Below, one piece after another: positions 52,397 through 61,826 of a DNA stretch of 64,000 nucleotides (within the stretch, counting starts at the first letter, position 1; every line of letters begins with the position of its first letter). Origin of the DNA: Anaerolineae bacterium. GTDB taxonomy: Bacteria; Chloroflexota; Anaerolineae; Anaerolineales; Anaerolineaceae. The notes below the pieces were generated by a model, which saw nothing but the letters and a program-made list of their open reading frames with translations, was not told where the DNA came from and made no database searches. The DNA lies in assembly GCA_013314735.1 (NCBI GenBank), contig JABUFD010000008.1:64001-128000 (forward strand). Direction: 5' to 3'. The translations under genes and the position numbers were made by a program.

Positions 52397-53560
52397 TTAC
52401 AGCCGCAGGCGGTTGAGGAATTTGCCCAGGGGCGGGGTTTCCACCTGTACCGCGTCAAACGGGCACAGTTCCTGGCAGCAGTAACAGCGGATGCAGTCCT
52501 CATAATGGTAGCTGGGGGCCTTGGTCCTATCGCCGTCGTGCCAGTTGACGGCCTTGGGCGTGCTGGGGCAGGCGTGCACGCAGTTGCCGCAGCGCACGCA
52601 TTTGTCTTCTTCAATATAAGGCCGCGCCACCACGTACTGCTTGAGGAAGGTTTCGAGGAAGCCGCCGACCACGGTGGTGGGGGCGGGTTCGCGGTTGGCT
52701 TTGAACTCCGCCGGGTTGACGATGAAGCGTTCCAGCGGTTCACCGACATATTCGATATCCTGGGTTTCTCCCAGCCCCCATTCCTGCGCGTAGCGGAACA
52801 CGCTGGAGAGGCGCGGATCGAGCTGGATGATGCGCGCCATGGTGGCATCGAGCGCGGCCATGTCGTTTGAGAACAGCAGCGCTTTCAGCGGGTAGGGGTC
52901 GCCGTTGCGCGGGCCGTTGCCCTGCATCGCCACGATCCCGTCCATCACGCAGAAGCGCGGTTTGAGCAGCAGGTTGAGGTCCACCAGCATGCGCGCGAAC
53001 TTGTCCTCGTCACTCATGCGGGCATGGAAACCGGCCTTGCGCGCGCCGGGTACACAGCCGAACTGGTTCTTGATCGCGCCGGTGATGCGCATCATGCCGT
53101 GGGTCTTGAACTTGGCCACCGATACCAGCCCATCGGCTGCCAGCACGCCTTTGGCGATGTCAAACTGCTTGACAAAATGGCCTTCGGGGAAGGATACCGT
53201 TTCGGCTTCTTCGAAATCCGCCAGGGGCACGCCGCATTCATCGGCAACGCGGCTGAGGCCCATGCGGCGCGCCACGGCCGAAGGTTTGCCAAAGCCGGGC
53301 GAATCGCCGTAGGTCAGCTGCACGCCGGCGGCTTGCAGGGCTTTGATCACACCCCTGAACACGGCCGGGTGTGGGCTGACGTTTTTATCGGGGGTATCGG
53401 GGGAGAGCATGTTGGGCTTGAGGACGATCTGCTCGCCGGGCTGGAAGAACCGGCCCGCGCCGCCCAGCAGGTCAAACCCGCGGGCGACTGCCGCCAAGAC
53501 GGCGGCTTCATCCTCATACGATTCACAAAAAACCAGGGCGACTGTTGCGGCGGGACTCAT
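52397..53560 (-). CDS. DUF362 iron-sulfur protein
   Basis: 387 residues. The DUF362 domain (about 10-260) contains VLKPNMLSPDTPDKNVSPHPAVFRGVIKAL, YGDSPGFGK and VAKFKTHGMMRITGAIKNQFGCVPG. The C-terminus is a two-cluster ferredoxin: CVRCGNCVHACP and CIRCYCCQELCP, each a CxxCxxCxxxC/P motif binding [4Fe-4S]. The family probably takes part in redox or cofactor reactions but has no known substrate. GAGGAGG lies 8 bases upstream of the ATG. The gene stands alone. Confidence 0.92.
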   Translation of the reverse strand: MSPAATVALVFCESYEDEAAVLAAVARGFDLLGGAGRFFQPGEQIVLKPNMLSPDTPDKNVSPHPAVFRGVIKALQAAGVQLTYGDSPGFGKPSAVARRMGLSRVADECGVPLADFEEAETVSFPEGHFVKQFDIAKGVLAADGLVSVAKFKTHGMMRITGAIKNQFGCVPGARKAGFHARMSDEDKFARMLVDLNLLLKPRFCVMDGIVAMQGNGPRNGDPYPLKALLFSNDMAALDATMARIIQLDPRLSSVFRYAQEWGLGETQDIEYVGEPLERFIVNPAEFKANREPAPTTVVGGFLETFLKQYVVARPYIEEDKCVRCGNCVHACPSTPKAVNWHDGDRTKAPSYHYEDCIRCYCCQELCPFDAVQVETPPLGKFLNRLRL

Positions 53561-53705
53561 CTCGGCTGCCTCCTCGTTGTGCGCTGATGGGTGGATGTGC
53601 TTTCCTTATTATAGGCGCATTTGCCGCAAGCGCCGCGCCGAATGGGAGTTTTCTCATGCAGTTCCCCACGGTGCAGGTGTTCCCATTCGGCGGCGCGGGT
53701 ACCAC

Positions 53706-54512
53706 TTACCCGTTGCCCTGCTGGGGCGGGGGATTGTCCTTGCTGGACCACAAGCGGCAGGCGCTGATCGCAGCTTCTACCGGTACGGCTTCCCGCAGGG
53801 TGGTGGTGTAGACCACATCATGCTTGTGGCAGTAATACAAGTTGTCCCACTGTGCCTTCAAACCGGCGAAGGCCGCTGCCTCTTTGCGGTAACCTTCCAT
53901 GGCGGCATTGTAGAGATCATCGGTGCCTTTCAGGCTGTCAGCGATGTTGCCAACAATGGCGATAGCCAATCCTCCCACCAGCCCCACCACCACGCCACCA
54001 ATGATGCAGCCGAAGATCACCCCCAGCGGGGAATGATACAGGTTGGTATAAAAGTCCAGTTGGGTCAGGATGGCAACGGTGCCGATCCCGGCGATGATGG
54101 CCCCGGCAGTGCCCCAGCAGCCGGGCGCGGCGTACCATTCCCGTTTCGGTTCGGTCGGCGCTTCCGGCAGGCTCAGTTTTTTCGCCAGTTCGGTCTGGCT
54201 TTTGTGGTACGAGGTGCTGCTGCTGGAAGAATAGGCGTTGGCAACTTTCTCGCCGCTCCGTTCCGAATACACACTGCTTGAGCCGCTGCTGGTGCTGCTG
54301 CCCTGGCTGATGCTGGTGCTGCCGCCGACGATGGCGGAAACTTTTTGCACCGCATCGGCATGGCCGCACAGCGGACAATCAAAGTCATGCGCTGGCGCTT
54401 TGACCTCCACCTCCAGCTTCATTCTGGGGGGTTCGGGAGTGGCGCGCCCGCACTGCGGGCAGAACTTAAAGGAATCGTCATAAGAAAAACCGCATCCGTC
54501 ACAGATTGGCAT
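53706..54512 (-). CDS. Zinc-ribbon membrane protein of unknown function
   Basis: 268 residues. N-terminal zinc ribbon MPICDGCGFSYDDSFKFCPQCGR, then a second ribbon-like CPLCGHADAVQK, a Ser-rich linker (STSISQGSSTSSGSSSVYSE) and two membrane helices around 140-200 (WGTAGAIIAGIGTVAILTQL; GVIFGCIIGGVVVGLVGGLAIAIVGNI). A YYCHKHDVVY cytoplasmic tail may hold another metal site. GAGG precedes the ATG at 54512; the frame is open to 54689 but the extension is rejected. Function unknown. Confidence 0.78.
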   Translation of the reverse strand: MPICDGCGFSYDDSFKFCPQCGRATPEPPRMKLEVEVKAPAHDFDCPLCGHADAVQKVSAIVGGSTSISQGSSTSSGSSSVYSERSGEKVANAYSSSSSTSYHKSQTELAKKLSLPEAPTEPKREWYAAPGCWGTAGAIIAGIGTVAILTQLDFYTNLYHSPLGVIFGCIIGGVVVGLVGGLAIAIVGNIADSLKGTDDLYNAAMEGYRKEAAAFAGLKAQWDNLYYCHKHDVVYTTTLREAVPVEAAISACRLWSSKDNPPPQQGNG

Positions 54513-54649
54513 TCGTACCTCGCTGAATCTATCGATTGATCGCTTCCCCCGGCGGAAGGCTTCCGCGAAGGCTGTGTTGATGATAGTGGGAATGGCACAT
54601 TCCGTCAATCCCCAATTTTGGGTGGGACGGCCGTGCGCCAGGATTGTTT

Positions 54650-54725
54650 TTGATCCGCGCCAATCCGCGCGGTTACTGCCCTTCGACAAGCTCAGGGACC
54701 GGTCGAAGCACCGTGGTTACTTTTT
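54650..54725. repeat. Dispersed repeat with CTTCGAC module
   Basis: GATTGTTTTTGATCCGCGCC, AATCCGCGCGGTTACTGCCC, TTCGACAAGCTCAGGGACCGG and TCGAAGCACCGTGGTTAC. A near-identical copy is at 63290-63345. A hairpin GGCTGAGCCGCGCACCTGCC is nearby (54788). The rest of 54513-54848 shows no gene. Confidence 0.85.
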
Positions 54726-54848
54726 TCGGCGGGCGGGGTGGAACAGCCTGCGAGGATGGTTGCGGATGGTATCCGGTTGGCCGGCATGGCTGAGCCGCGC
54801 ACCTGCCAGGGGGGGGGCGCGGCTCATTGGTTCAATGGCGGGGGTGGT

Positions 54849-57272
54849 TTACTGGCGGAACAGCGCCACGAACTGGCGGCGCAGGGTTTCCATCGGGACG
54901 GCGTTCATGTATTCTTGCAGCAGCCCGAAATACTGCGTTTTCTCCAGGGTCCTGCCGCGGTAGCTCTCCAGTTTGCGGTCATAGGTTTTGAAGGTTTCGA
55001 TCTGCTGCGGGGTGAAATTCACGCGCCGCACCCACAGGTACTGGCCGCGCGAATCGACAAAGATCATCCACACCGCGCGCTGGTTCAGCAGCAGGTGCAG
55101 GCGCTTGCGCTGCTCCGTTGAGAGCGGGTCGCTGGCGGCGGTGCCGGGGCTGTCATCGTACGGGTTCAGCCAGGTTTCCTTAAAGGCCGGGTCTGTGGGG
55201 TTGTCGAGCACCAGCGGGTAGACCCCGAACACATCCCCCAGTCGCCCGGCATACAGGTCCACATGCAGGCGCATCGGGGTGGCATCCGTGACCGTGGTCT
55301 GGAATTCACCGCGGTCGGCGCGGACAATCACCGCGGCCTGTTCCTGCCCGCCCTCGCACACGATGAACACCATCGCCTTTTGCAGCTCATTCAGCATGCG
55401 CGGCGGCAGCGCGCGCGGGTCTTTTTTCACCTGCTCCCACTGCGGGTAACGGCAGGGCGGGGCGGCGGGTTTGGGCTGCGGCTGTGGTTTGGGTTTGGGC
55501 TGCTGCGGCACGGGCGCGCCCAGTTTTTCCAGCAGTTTGGCGGCCTGCTTGCGCACCTCCTCCTCCTCGGCGTTGAGTCCCTCCTGCAGCGCGGGCAGGG
55601 CGGTATCGCCTTTTTTCAGCAACCAGCTGGCGGCGGCGGAACGGGATTGTTCATTGGCCAGCATCCGCACCAGGGCCGGGCAGGCGGTATCGCCTTCCAG
55701 CATACCCAGCGCCTTGACGATGTACGAATCATCCACATGCGCCAGCCAGGCATCTTCCAGCGGACCTGCCGCACGGGGATCCCCCAGCCGTCCCAGCAGG
55801 TCCGCGGCTTCGCCGGTGCTTAGCGGCCAGCCTTTATCTTTGAGGGTTCTCTTCAGCGACAGAACGAGGGGGTCGAAGATCGGCTCACCGATCGTCAGCA
55901 GGGCGCTGTCGCAAGCCGCCCGTAGTTCCTTGGCAAAGTGCTGGTCGATGGCAATATCGATCATCGGTTGGATCGCGCGTGGGTCGCCTATCCGTCCCAG
56001 GATGGAAGCCGCCGATTTCTGGGCATCGAGCTGACCATGCAGTAATACCTCGATCAACGGCAGGACAGCCTTTTCCCCCATGTTTTTCAGGCGGGTGCCG
56101 GCGGCACGCCGCAGCACGGGGTCTTTTGAGTGCAGGTCTTTGATCGCTTCGGCGAGGGGGTCGCGGGGCGGGGCGGCGGCTGGCGCGGGTTTGGGGGCGG
56201 CTTGCGCGGCTGCCGATGATGCACCGGGTTTCACCCCCTGCGGGTAGACACGTTTGACGGTGTCTTTCACCTTTTGCGCGGCTTCGGCGCTGATGATGGT
56301 GTTGATCAGCTTGAGCGCCTGCTGTGCTTCGGCCACGGCGGCGCGGGTGTCCTCCGCCATGCCGAGTTGTTCGTAGATCAGCGCGAGGTGAGTGGCACAG
56401 CCATACGCCACCGAGGCGGTGATCGGGTTGAGCCACAGGGCCTGGATGAATTGATCCGCGGCCGCGGCGACATTCTCCTGCATCAGGTAGATTTTGCCCA
56501 TGTTGCTGTGGGCGGCGGCGGCGTAGACGGAGGTCAGCCCGGTACTGAGCGCCTTGTGGTAATGGGCCAGCGCGTCCGGGTAGCGCTGCTGGTTCCAGTG
56601 TTCCAGCGCCGATTGGAATTCCGCCGCGCCGTTGCCCGGCCCTTCCTTCAGGTTGCCGTCATGCACGTAAGTATGGGCCGGGATCGGCCCCGGCAGGCGG
56701 GCGGGGAGGGGTGTGCTGGCGGGGGCGGGTTTGGGCGCCGCGGCAGCTGGCACGGCAGCCTGCGGTTTGGGTTTGGGTTGCGGCGCGGGGGTGGCCTGTG
56801 GCGCGGGGGTGGCCTGTGGCGCGTGTGTGGCCTGTGGCGCGGGGGTGGCCTGTGGCGCGTGTGCCGATGCGATCATGCGCAGCGCCGATTCCGCCGCCCG
56901 GCCCAGGCTGTCGGAGCCGTCAAAAAAGAATCCCTTCACCACAGATTCTGTGACCTTGCGCAAGGCAGGCACCGCCCGTGCATCGCCGATGCTGCCCAGG
57001 GCATAGGCGGCAGCACTGCGCAGCTCGTTGTTGGCGGTTTTGATTTTCCATACGGCATCCGCTTCCATATTCAGCATGTCCATGCTGAAGTATTCATATT
57101 GCAGGATTCCGATCAGGTGCGGTACCGCCGCCGGGTCGCCGATCTCGCCCAGCGCGGATATCGCCTTTTTGGTTTGCTCCATATCCTTGCTTTTGGACAG
57201 CAATTTCAGCAGGCCATTGACATCTTTTTTGGCTTTCATTTTCTCAATATTGGGGGGGCCGAATAACGGCAT
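54849..57272 (-). CDS. HEAT/TPR repeat protein with conserved C-terminal domain
   Basis: 807 residues. It starts MPLFGPPNIEKMKAKKD, the same N-terminal tag as its upstream neighbour. HEAT-like repeats (about 20-135) lead to a low-complexity APQATPAPQAT segment (about 138-195), TPR-like helices (215-330, YPDALAHYHKALSTGLTSVYAAAAHSNMGKIYL), more HEAT repeats (365-620), a PQPKPKPQPQPKP linker and a C-terminal ~150-residue alpha/beta domain (FVDSRGQYLWVRRVNFTPQ). No catalytic motif is seen. AAAGGAG precedes the ATG. It is the last gene of the HEAT/WD40 operon and probably a scaffold. Confidence 0.85.
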   Translation of the reverse strand: MPLFGPPNIEKMKAKKDVNGLLKLLSKSKDMEQTKKAISALGEIGDPAAVPHLIGILQYEYFSMDMLNMEADAVWKIKTANNELRSAAAYALGSIGDARAVPALRKVTESVVKGFFFDGSDSLGRAAESALRMIASAHAPQATPAPQATHAPQATPAPQATPAPQPKPKPQAAVPAAAAPKPAPASTPLPARLPGPIPAHTYVHDGNLKEGPGNGAAEFQSALEHWNQQRYPDALAHYHKALSTGLTSVYAAAAHSNMGKIYLMQENVAAAADQFIQALWLNPITASVAYGCATHLALIYEQLGMAEDTRAAVAEAQQALKLINTIISAEAAQKVKDTVKRVYPQGVKPGASSAAAQAAPKPAPAAAPPRDPLAEAIKDLHSKDPVLRRAAGTRLKNMGEKAVLPLIEVLLHGQLDAQKSAASILGRIGDPRAIQPMIDIAIDQHFAKELRAACDSALLTIGEPIFDPLVLSLKRTLKDKGWPLSTGEAADLLGRLGDPRAAGPLEDAWLAHVDDSYIVKALGMLEGDTACPALVRMLANEQSRSAAASWLLKKGDTALPALQEGLNAEEEEVRKQAAKLLEKLGAPVPQQPKPKPQPQPKPAAPPCRYPQWEQVKKDPRALPPRMLNELQKAMVFIVCEGGQEQAAVIVRADRGEFQTTVTDATPMRLHVDLYAGRLGDVFGVYPLVLDNPTDPAFKETWLNPYDDSPGTAASDPLSTEQRKRLHLLLNQRAVWMIFVDSRGQYLWVRRVNFTPQQIETFKTYDRKLESYRGRTLEKTQYFGLLQEYMNAVPMETLRRQFVALFRQ

Positions 57273-57368
57273 GGGTTGCTCCTTTCTTCTGGTACAGATT
57301 CCAGCCGCCCAACGGTGAGGGCAGCGCCCGTATTTTACAGGGATTATGGATATCTCAATTTTTGTTTC

Positions 57369-59372
57369 CTATCCGGTCGTATTCCTCACAGCACGGACGT
57401 GGTAGCTGTAGGTCTTGAAGTAGGTGATCGGTTTTCGATAGTTGCCACTCTCCGGGTCAAAGTCCACTGTATAGGCAATTCGCTCGGGGGCTTCAGCCCA
57501 GTTGAGTTCAGAAATTGCCGTATGCGCCCAATAGCGGCCTCTTATGATATCTGGAAATTTCTTTTTCAGGGTACCAGGTGACACAGAAGCAAGTTCATTC
57601 AATTCTTCTTTGGTCGGCAGCCTCCAATCATCGTGACCTGCGATGCGTAAGGAACGGCAGTAGGTAAGCGCATCTTCATATGTGCGTTCACCACCGTCAT
57701 CAGCTTGCTGCCAGAGCAAACCCGATCTTGTGTCAGTCACAGTACCATCATTGTTAGCAACGAGTACATCAACTTTGCTAAATGCCTCAAGGCTTCCCGA
57801 TATCTGTTTATACCAGAACTCCTCTACGGTTTTCAGAAGAGCAGTAATTGGTCGAATAGCGCGCGGATCGCCGATCTTTCCAAGCGCTTCAGCAGCGTAG
57901 GTTTTCACCCTTACACTCTCATCATCATCCTGGAGAAGATTGATGAGAGCATCGACAGCGCGTCTATCACCAATGATCCCAAGCGTCTCGGCTGCCAGAG
58001 AGCGCCCCCACTCATCACTCTCAGCGGTCAGAGCTGCGATAAGGGGTTCCACGGCCGGTTTTCCAATTTTTACAAGCGCCGGGATGACCTTCTGATTTCC
58101 AGCTACATATATATCGATAGCTTCGATGAGAGGTTCGATAGCTACGGCTCCAAGATTGGCTGCCGTTTCATATTCCTCCTTGGCAACCCGGTACCAGGCG
58201 ATGATTTCCGCCTGCTCCAGTTTCCAGCCCACATGCTCAACCAGCGCCTTCACTGCAAATAAACGAATGTTGCCCTTGTCATTCTTGAAAAGATCTACCA
58301 GGATATCTTCGACCGGTGCGCCTACCTTAACGAGTCCTTCTACGGCACTGAGCACACCTCTTCGGGTGGCATAAATCAGGGGTTCGACAGCTACACTTCC
58401 GAGGGCACTTGCTCTCTGATAATTGGACCTGGCAACCCAATACCAGGCACTCACCTCATCCTCGCCTGGCTTCCATCCGATCCGCTCAAGAGCAGCAGCC
58501 GTATCTTTGGACGGGTTGCTTTTCAGGCGGGTTATGAGGTGGGGGATGGCGCGTGGATCCCCAATCTTTCCCAATGCTTCTACCACCTCAACCCGATCAT
58601 CTCTAGATTTGGTTTGATCGGTGAGTGCAGCGATGAGTGGCTCGACAGCCTGTGGACTACCTATTTCTCCGAGCATCTGGGCAGCAAGCCACTGCTTCCG
58701 ACGATTGGGATCGTCAAGCAAGATGGCTAGTGGTTGGACAGAAGGTTCTCCAATCTTGATAAGGCAATCCTTGGTCTGGCTAAACCTCGGCCCATTGTCA
58801 TTCTCTGCGATGGCTTGTGAGAATTCAACGATGAGAGACTCCACCGAAGGTGCGCCGATTTGAACCAATGCTTTGGCAGCAGATGAACGTACGTCCCCAG
58901 AAAGTGATACATCCGTGAGTGCAGCTATCAGCAATTCCGTAGTGCGAGCGCCGCCAATTCTGCCCAAAGCCGCAGCGGCATACTCACTCACTTTGTGGTT
59001 TTTGTCCTCCAGTGCGGCGATGAGCGATTCAACGGCGCGGGAATCGCCAATCTCACCCAGTGCTTTGGCAGCAGATGAACGTACGCCCTCAGAACCTGAT
59101 CCATCCGTGAGAGCAGTTATCAGCAATTCCGTAGTGCGGACGCCGCCAATCCTGCCCAAAGCCACGGCGGCATACTCACTCACTTCGTGGTTTTCGTCAT
59201 CCAGCGCGGCGATAAGCGGTTCCACGGAGCGAGCATCGGCAAGATCGCCCAGCGCTTGGGCAGCGTCCTGGCGCAAAAGCCAGTCCTTCTGGTAACTCAG
59301 CGCCTTTATCAAACCCTCGACATCTTTTTTGGCTTTCATTTTCTCAATATTGGGGGGGCCGAACAGTGGCAT
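57369..59372 (-). CDS. HEAT-repeat protein with C-terminal DUF1566 domain
   Basis: 667 residues. The N-terminal tag MPLFGPPNIEKMKAKKD is followed by about 15 HEAT/PBS-lyase-type repeats (DARSVEPLIAALDDENHEVSEYAAVALGRIGG and variants) up to about 535. The C-terminus (about 545-667) is a DUF1566/Lcl C-terminal domain: TDTRSGLLWQQADDGGERTYEDALTYCRSLRIAGHDDWRLPTKEEL ... YWAHTA. Such lectin-like domains are usually extracellular, yet no signal peptide is present. AAAGGAGC lies 8 bases before the ATG at 59372. Confidence 0.87.
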   Translation of the reverse strand: MPLFGPPNIEKMKAKKDVEGLIKALSYQKDWLLRQDAAQALGDLADARSVEPLIAALDDENHEVSEYAAVALGRIGGVRTTELLITALTDGSGSEGVRSSAAKALGEIGDSRAVESLIAALEDKNHKVSEYAAAALGRIGGARTTELLIAALTDVSLSGDVRSSAAKALVQIGAPSVESLIVEFSQAIAENDNGPRFSQTKDCLIKIGEPSVQPLAILLDDPNRRKQWLAAQMLGEIGSPQAVEPLIAALTDQTKSRDDRVEVVEALGKIGDPRAIPHLITRLKSNPSKDTAAALERIGWKPGEDEVSAWYWVARSNYQRASALGSVAVEPLIYATRRGVLSAVEGLVKVGAPVEDILVDLFKNDKGNIRLFAVKALVEHVGWKLEQAEIIAWYRVAKEEYETAANLGAVAIEPLIEAIDIYVAGNQKVIPALVKIGKPAVEPLIAALTAESDEWGRSLAAETLGIIGDRRAVDALINLLQDDDESVRVKTYAAEALGKIGDPRAIRPITALLKTVEEFWYKQISGSLEAFSKVDVLVANNDGTVTDTRSGLLWQQADDGGERTYEDALTYCRSLRIAGHDDWRLPTKEELNELASVSPGTLKKKFPDIIRGRYWAHTAISELNWAEAPERIAYTVDFDPESGNYRKPITYFKTYSYHVRAVRNTTG

Positions 59373-59406
59373 GGGGTTGCTCCTTTCGTTGCATCTTGGG
59401 ATTGCT

Positions 59407-60378
59407 TTACTTCTTGAAGATTGAAAATAAACCCTTCCCTGGTTTTTTAACTTCCTTTCCACTCACCAACTGGCGGATTTCCAGTGTTTGTGCCACCATA
59501 TCATCATTGCTGGCCTGAGCCGCCAGTATCATCTCCCTGCCGTTTGGCATCAGTATCGCCAGGGAGGACCCCACCTTTTGCGACCGCAGCACTGTTCCGC
59601 TGACGCGGTCCCAGGTTTTCAGGATGAAATCGTTATCCAGGCTGACCCCGGTTCTCCCGTCCGGGCTGAGCGCCATCCAGGCGGTGTACATGATCCCGGT
59701 GACGCGATTTGTCTCATGGATGGGAAGGGTGCGCCGCAAGGTACCCTCTGCCAGGTCCCATTCCATGATCTCGCCGCGGGATGTCCCGTGATACAGAAAC
59801 CTGCCATCCGGGGAAAACACCATCGCTTTTGCCGCACGCGACTTGGCGGTTGGCAGTTTCAGGGTCTGATGGAGAGTACCCTGTGTTACATCCCAAAGCT
59901 GGATTTCACGGGCCTGAACGATGCCGCCGATCACCCATTTTTCATCCGGTGAAAGCACCAGTCCTTCCACCCGGCCAGTGCATTCAAACGTGTGCAGCAG
60001 GGTGTTATTGGGGAAATCCCACACCTTGATGGTGTTGTCGTCTGCACCGGAAACCAGGTATTTGCCATCCGCGATAACGGCCAGTGATTTGATACAACCG
60101 GAGTGGCCTGCATAGGTTTGCACAACGCTGCAATCCGCCAACTGGCGCAGGATGATCTGTCCATTGCTGCTGCCGGTGAGAAAATGATGGTTATCGGGTG
60201 TGGCGGCCAGCGCGTACAGGTCATCCGTTCTTTCCATCATCTGGATCATTTGCCCATCCGGCAGGTTCCAGATGCGAATCGAACCGTCCCACGAGCTGGA
60301 AATCACTTTGCTTTCATCCGGTGTTACCGCGATGGCGATAATGCCGTTCTGATGTCCCTGGAATTTTTTGTTTTGCAT
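59407..60378 (-). CDS. WD40-repeat protein
   Basis: 323 residues, predicted to be a seven-bladed beta-propeller: SSSWDGSIRIWNL, SGADDNTIKVWDF, AREIQLWDV, SRGEIMEWDL and NDFILKTWDR. No catalytic domain. GAGGAG lies 7 bases before the ATG. It sits in the middle of the HEAT-protein operon, where a propeller-HEAT scaffold complex is plausible but unproven. Confidence 0.9.
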   Translation of the reverse strand: MQNKKFQGHQNGIIAIAVTPDESKVISSSWDGSIRIWNLPDGQMIQMMERTDDLYALAATPDNHHFLTGSSNGQIILRQLADCSVVQTYAGHSGCIKSLAVIADGKYLVSGADDNTIKVWDFPNNTLLHTFECTGRVEGLVLSPDEKWVIGGIVQAREIQLWDVTQGTLHQTLKLPTAKSRAAKAMVFSPDGRFLYHGTSRGEIMEWDLAEGTLRRTLPIHETNRVTGIMYTAWMALSPDGRTGVSLDNDFILKTWDRVSGTVLRSQKVGSSLAILMPNGREMILAAQASNDDMVAQTLEIRQLVSGKEVKKPGKGLFSIFKK

Positions 60379-60429
60379 GGCATTCTCCTCGTATCGAATG
60401 GATTGGCTGAAAGTTTCGTTGACGGATGG

Positions 60430-61458
60430 CTATGTTCCCAACCGTTTCAACGCTTTTTTGGCAGCATTCCGGACCGCCATTTTTTTGTCTCCTGTCATTT
60501 GCGCCAGGGTTTGGATCACCAATGGGGTGTTTTCCATCTGTTCCATTTTTTTGATCACGTGCAGCCGGATATCTGCATCGGGATCGTTACTGCAACGGGC
60601 AATGATCGACGGCACCTGCGCATCCCCCAAAGCAGCCAGCCGCGTAATGGCTTTCTGGCGCTTTGACCTGTTTTCCGTTGGGCTGGCGGCGATCTCCGCC
60701 AGGATGGGCACCACTTCCTTCCAGCCATGGTCAAACATGAATTGATACAGGCCTGTTTGTGCTGGCCCTTCATCCATACTGCTGATCCATTTCGACAGGG
60801 CCAGCTCGATGATACGGGCGGCACTATCGTGATCCCCCAGGCGGATCAGTGACAGGCCTGCAAAGCTGCCTGCGTAGTACCAATTCCGCCAATCCAGAAG
60901 CATTGGCAGGTTGAATCCCAACACAGTTGCGCCGACACTGCTTTCATCCGGCAGCATGTTCCGTAATGCATAGATCACAGTATCGGTTTTCCGACCACCG
61001 CCCAGGGCGAAAGCCACCAGGCACCTGGCCGTGGCCGTATGAACATCTGGCGGCGTCTGTTCCAGGTAAGCAGCCAGGATACCTTCCACCCCCTCAGGCA
61101 TTTGGGGTTGGATCTGATCCAGGTTCAATCGCGCATTGGCATTTTGCGATGCGGCAAATGCGCTGATTCCAGCGAATTTCATCGCGGCATGCCGCACGGC
61201 TTTGTCTGTTTCCCTTTTAAAAGGGCTCTCAAAGACCCCCTGATAGGCTGCCGGGATGCCAATCTGCACCAGTGCCATCGCGGCAGCTTCTTTGGCGTTG
61301 GCAAACATCTCTTTTGAATTCAGGTATTCCACCAGGTGCGGGACTGCTTCGGGGTCTTTGCTGAGGCCCAGGGTTTCTGCCGCTTTCTCATGCTCCCTGG
61401 GAAATCCCGCACGGTTCAGTATTGCAATACTCTCCAAAACAAGCGGACTGCTGGCCAT
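60430..61458 (-). CDS. HEAT-repeat protein
   Basis: 342 residues of helical repeats (EAVPHLVEYLNSKEMFANAKEAAAMALVQIG; VPSIIARCSNDPDADIRLHVIKKMEQ; MAVRNAAKKALKRLG). No other domain. GAGGAG lies 10 bases before the ATG. It follows a tiny gene (61627-61481) by 22 bases and precedes the WD40 gene by about 50, all on one strand. Confidence 0.85.
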   Translation of the reverse strand: MASSPLVLESIAILNRAGFPREHEKAAETLGLSKDPEAVPHLVEYLNSKEMFANAKEAAAMALVQIGIPAAYQGVFESPFKRETDKAVRHAAMKFAGISAFAASQNANARLNLDQIQPQMPEGVEGILAAYLEQTPPDVHTATARCLVAFALGGGRKTDTVIYALRNMLPDESSVGATVLGFNLPMLLDWRNWYYAGSFAGLSLIRLGDHDSAARIIELALSKWISSMDEGPAQTGLYQFMFDHGWKEVVPILAEIAASPTENRSKRQKAITRLAALGDAQVPSIIARCSNDPDADIRLHVIKKMEQMENTPLVIQTLAQMTGDKKMAVRNAAKKALKRLGT

Positions 61459-61480
61459 TTTCCTGTTCTCCTCTTTTGGG

Positions 61481-61627
61481 TTACAAATTGATTTCCCATC
61501 TCATCCACCGCAGCGCAATCTGGCATTGAACCTGTTCCGGGCGATTCGCTTTTTCACAGGTCAACCTGGCAATGTCCCCTTTGGCTGCCAACGCTTTCAC
61601 ATCCGGTTTGCGTTGAAACAGGCTCAT
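61481..61627 (-). CDS. 48-residue protein resembling the HEAT N-terminal tag
   Basis: A short frame with a strong ribosome site (GAAGGAGCAACC) in front of ATG 61627. The product starts MSLFQRKPDVKALAAKGDIA and ends EQVQCQIALRWMRWEINL. The opening matches the tag of the two large HEAT proteins in pattern (M-x-L-F, then a helix with K-D/G-D). It may be a degraded relative of those proteins or a small subunit. It is 22 bases upstream of the next HEAT gene. Confidence 0.55.
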   Translation of the reverse strand: MSLFQRKPDVKALAAKGDIARLTCEKANRPEQVQCQIALRWMRWEINL

Positions 61628-61826
61628 GGTTGCTCCTTCGATGACGAGTCAGTGCATGGGGAAAAAGCGGCGATGCTGCTGCGCATGCGCAGGCACTTGC
61701 TTCCTTTAATGCAGTGTAGCATATTCGGCCAACCGGTACAACAGGGAGCGCCCGGTTGGGCACGGAGACCGGGGATCATGGGTGTTGTCGGTTCAGCGTC
61801 CGTTTGCAAGCCGGATCAATGCCGGA

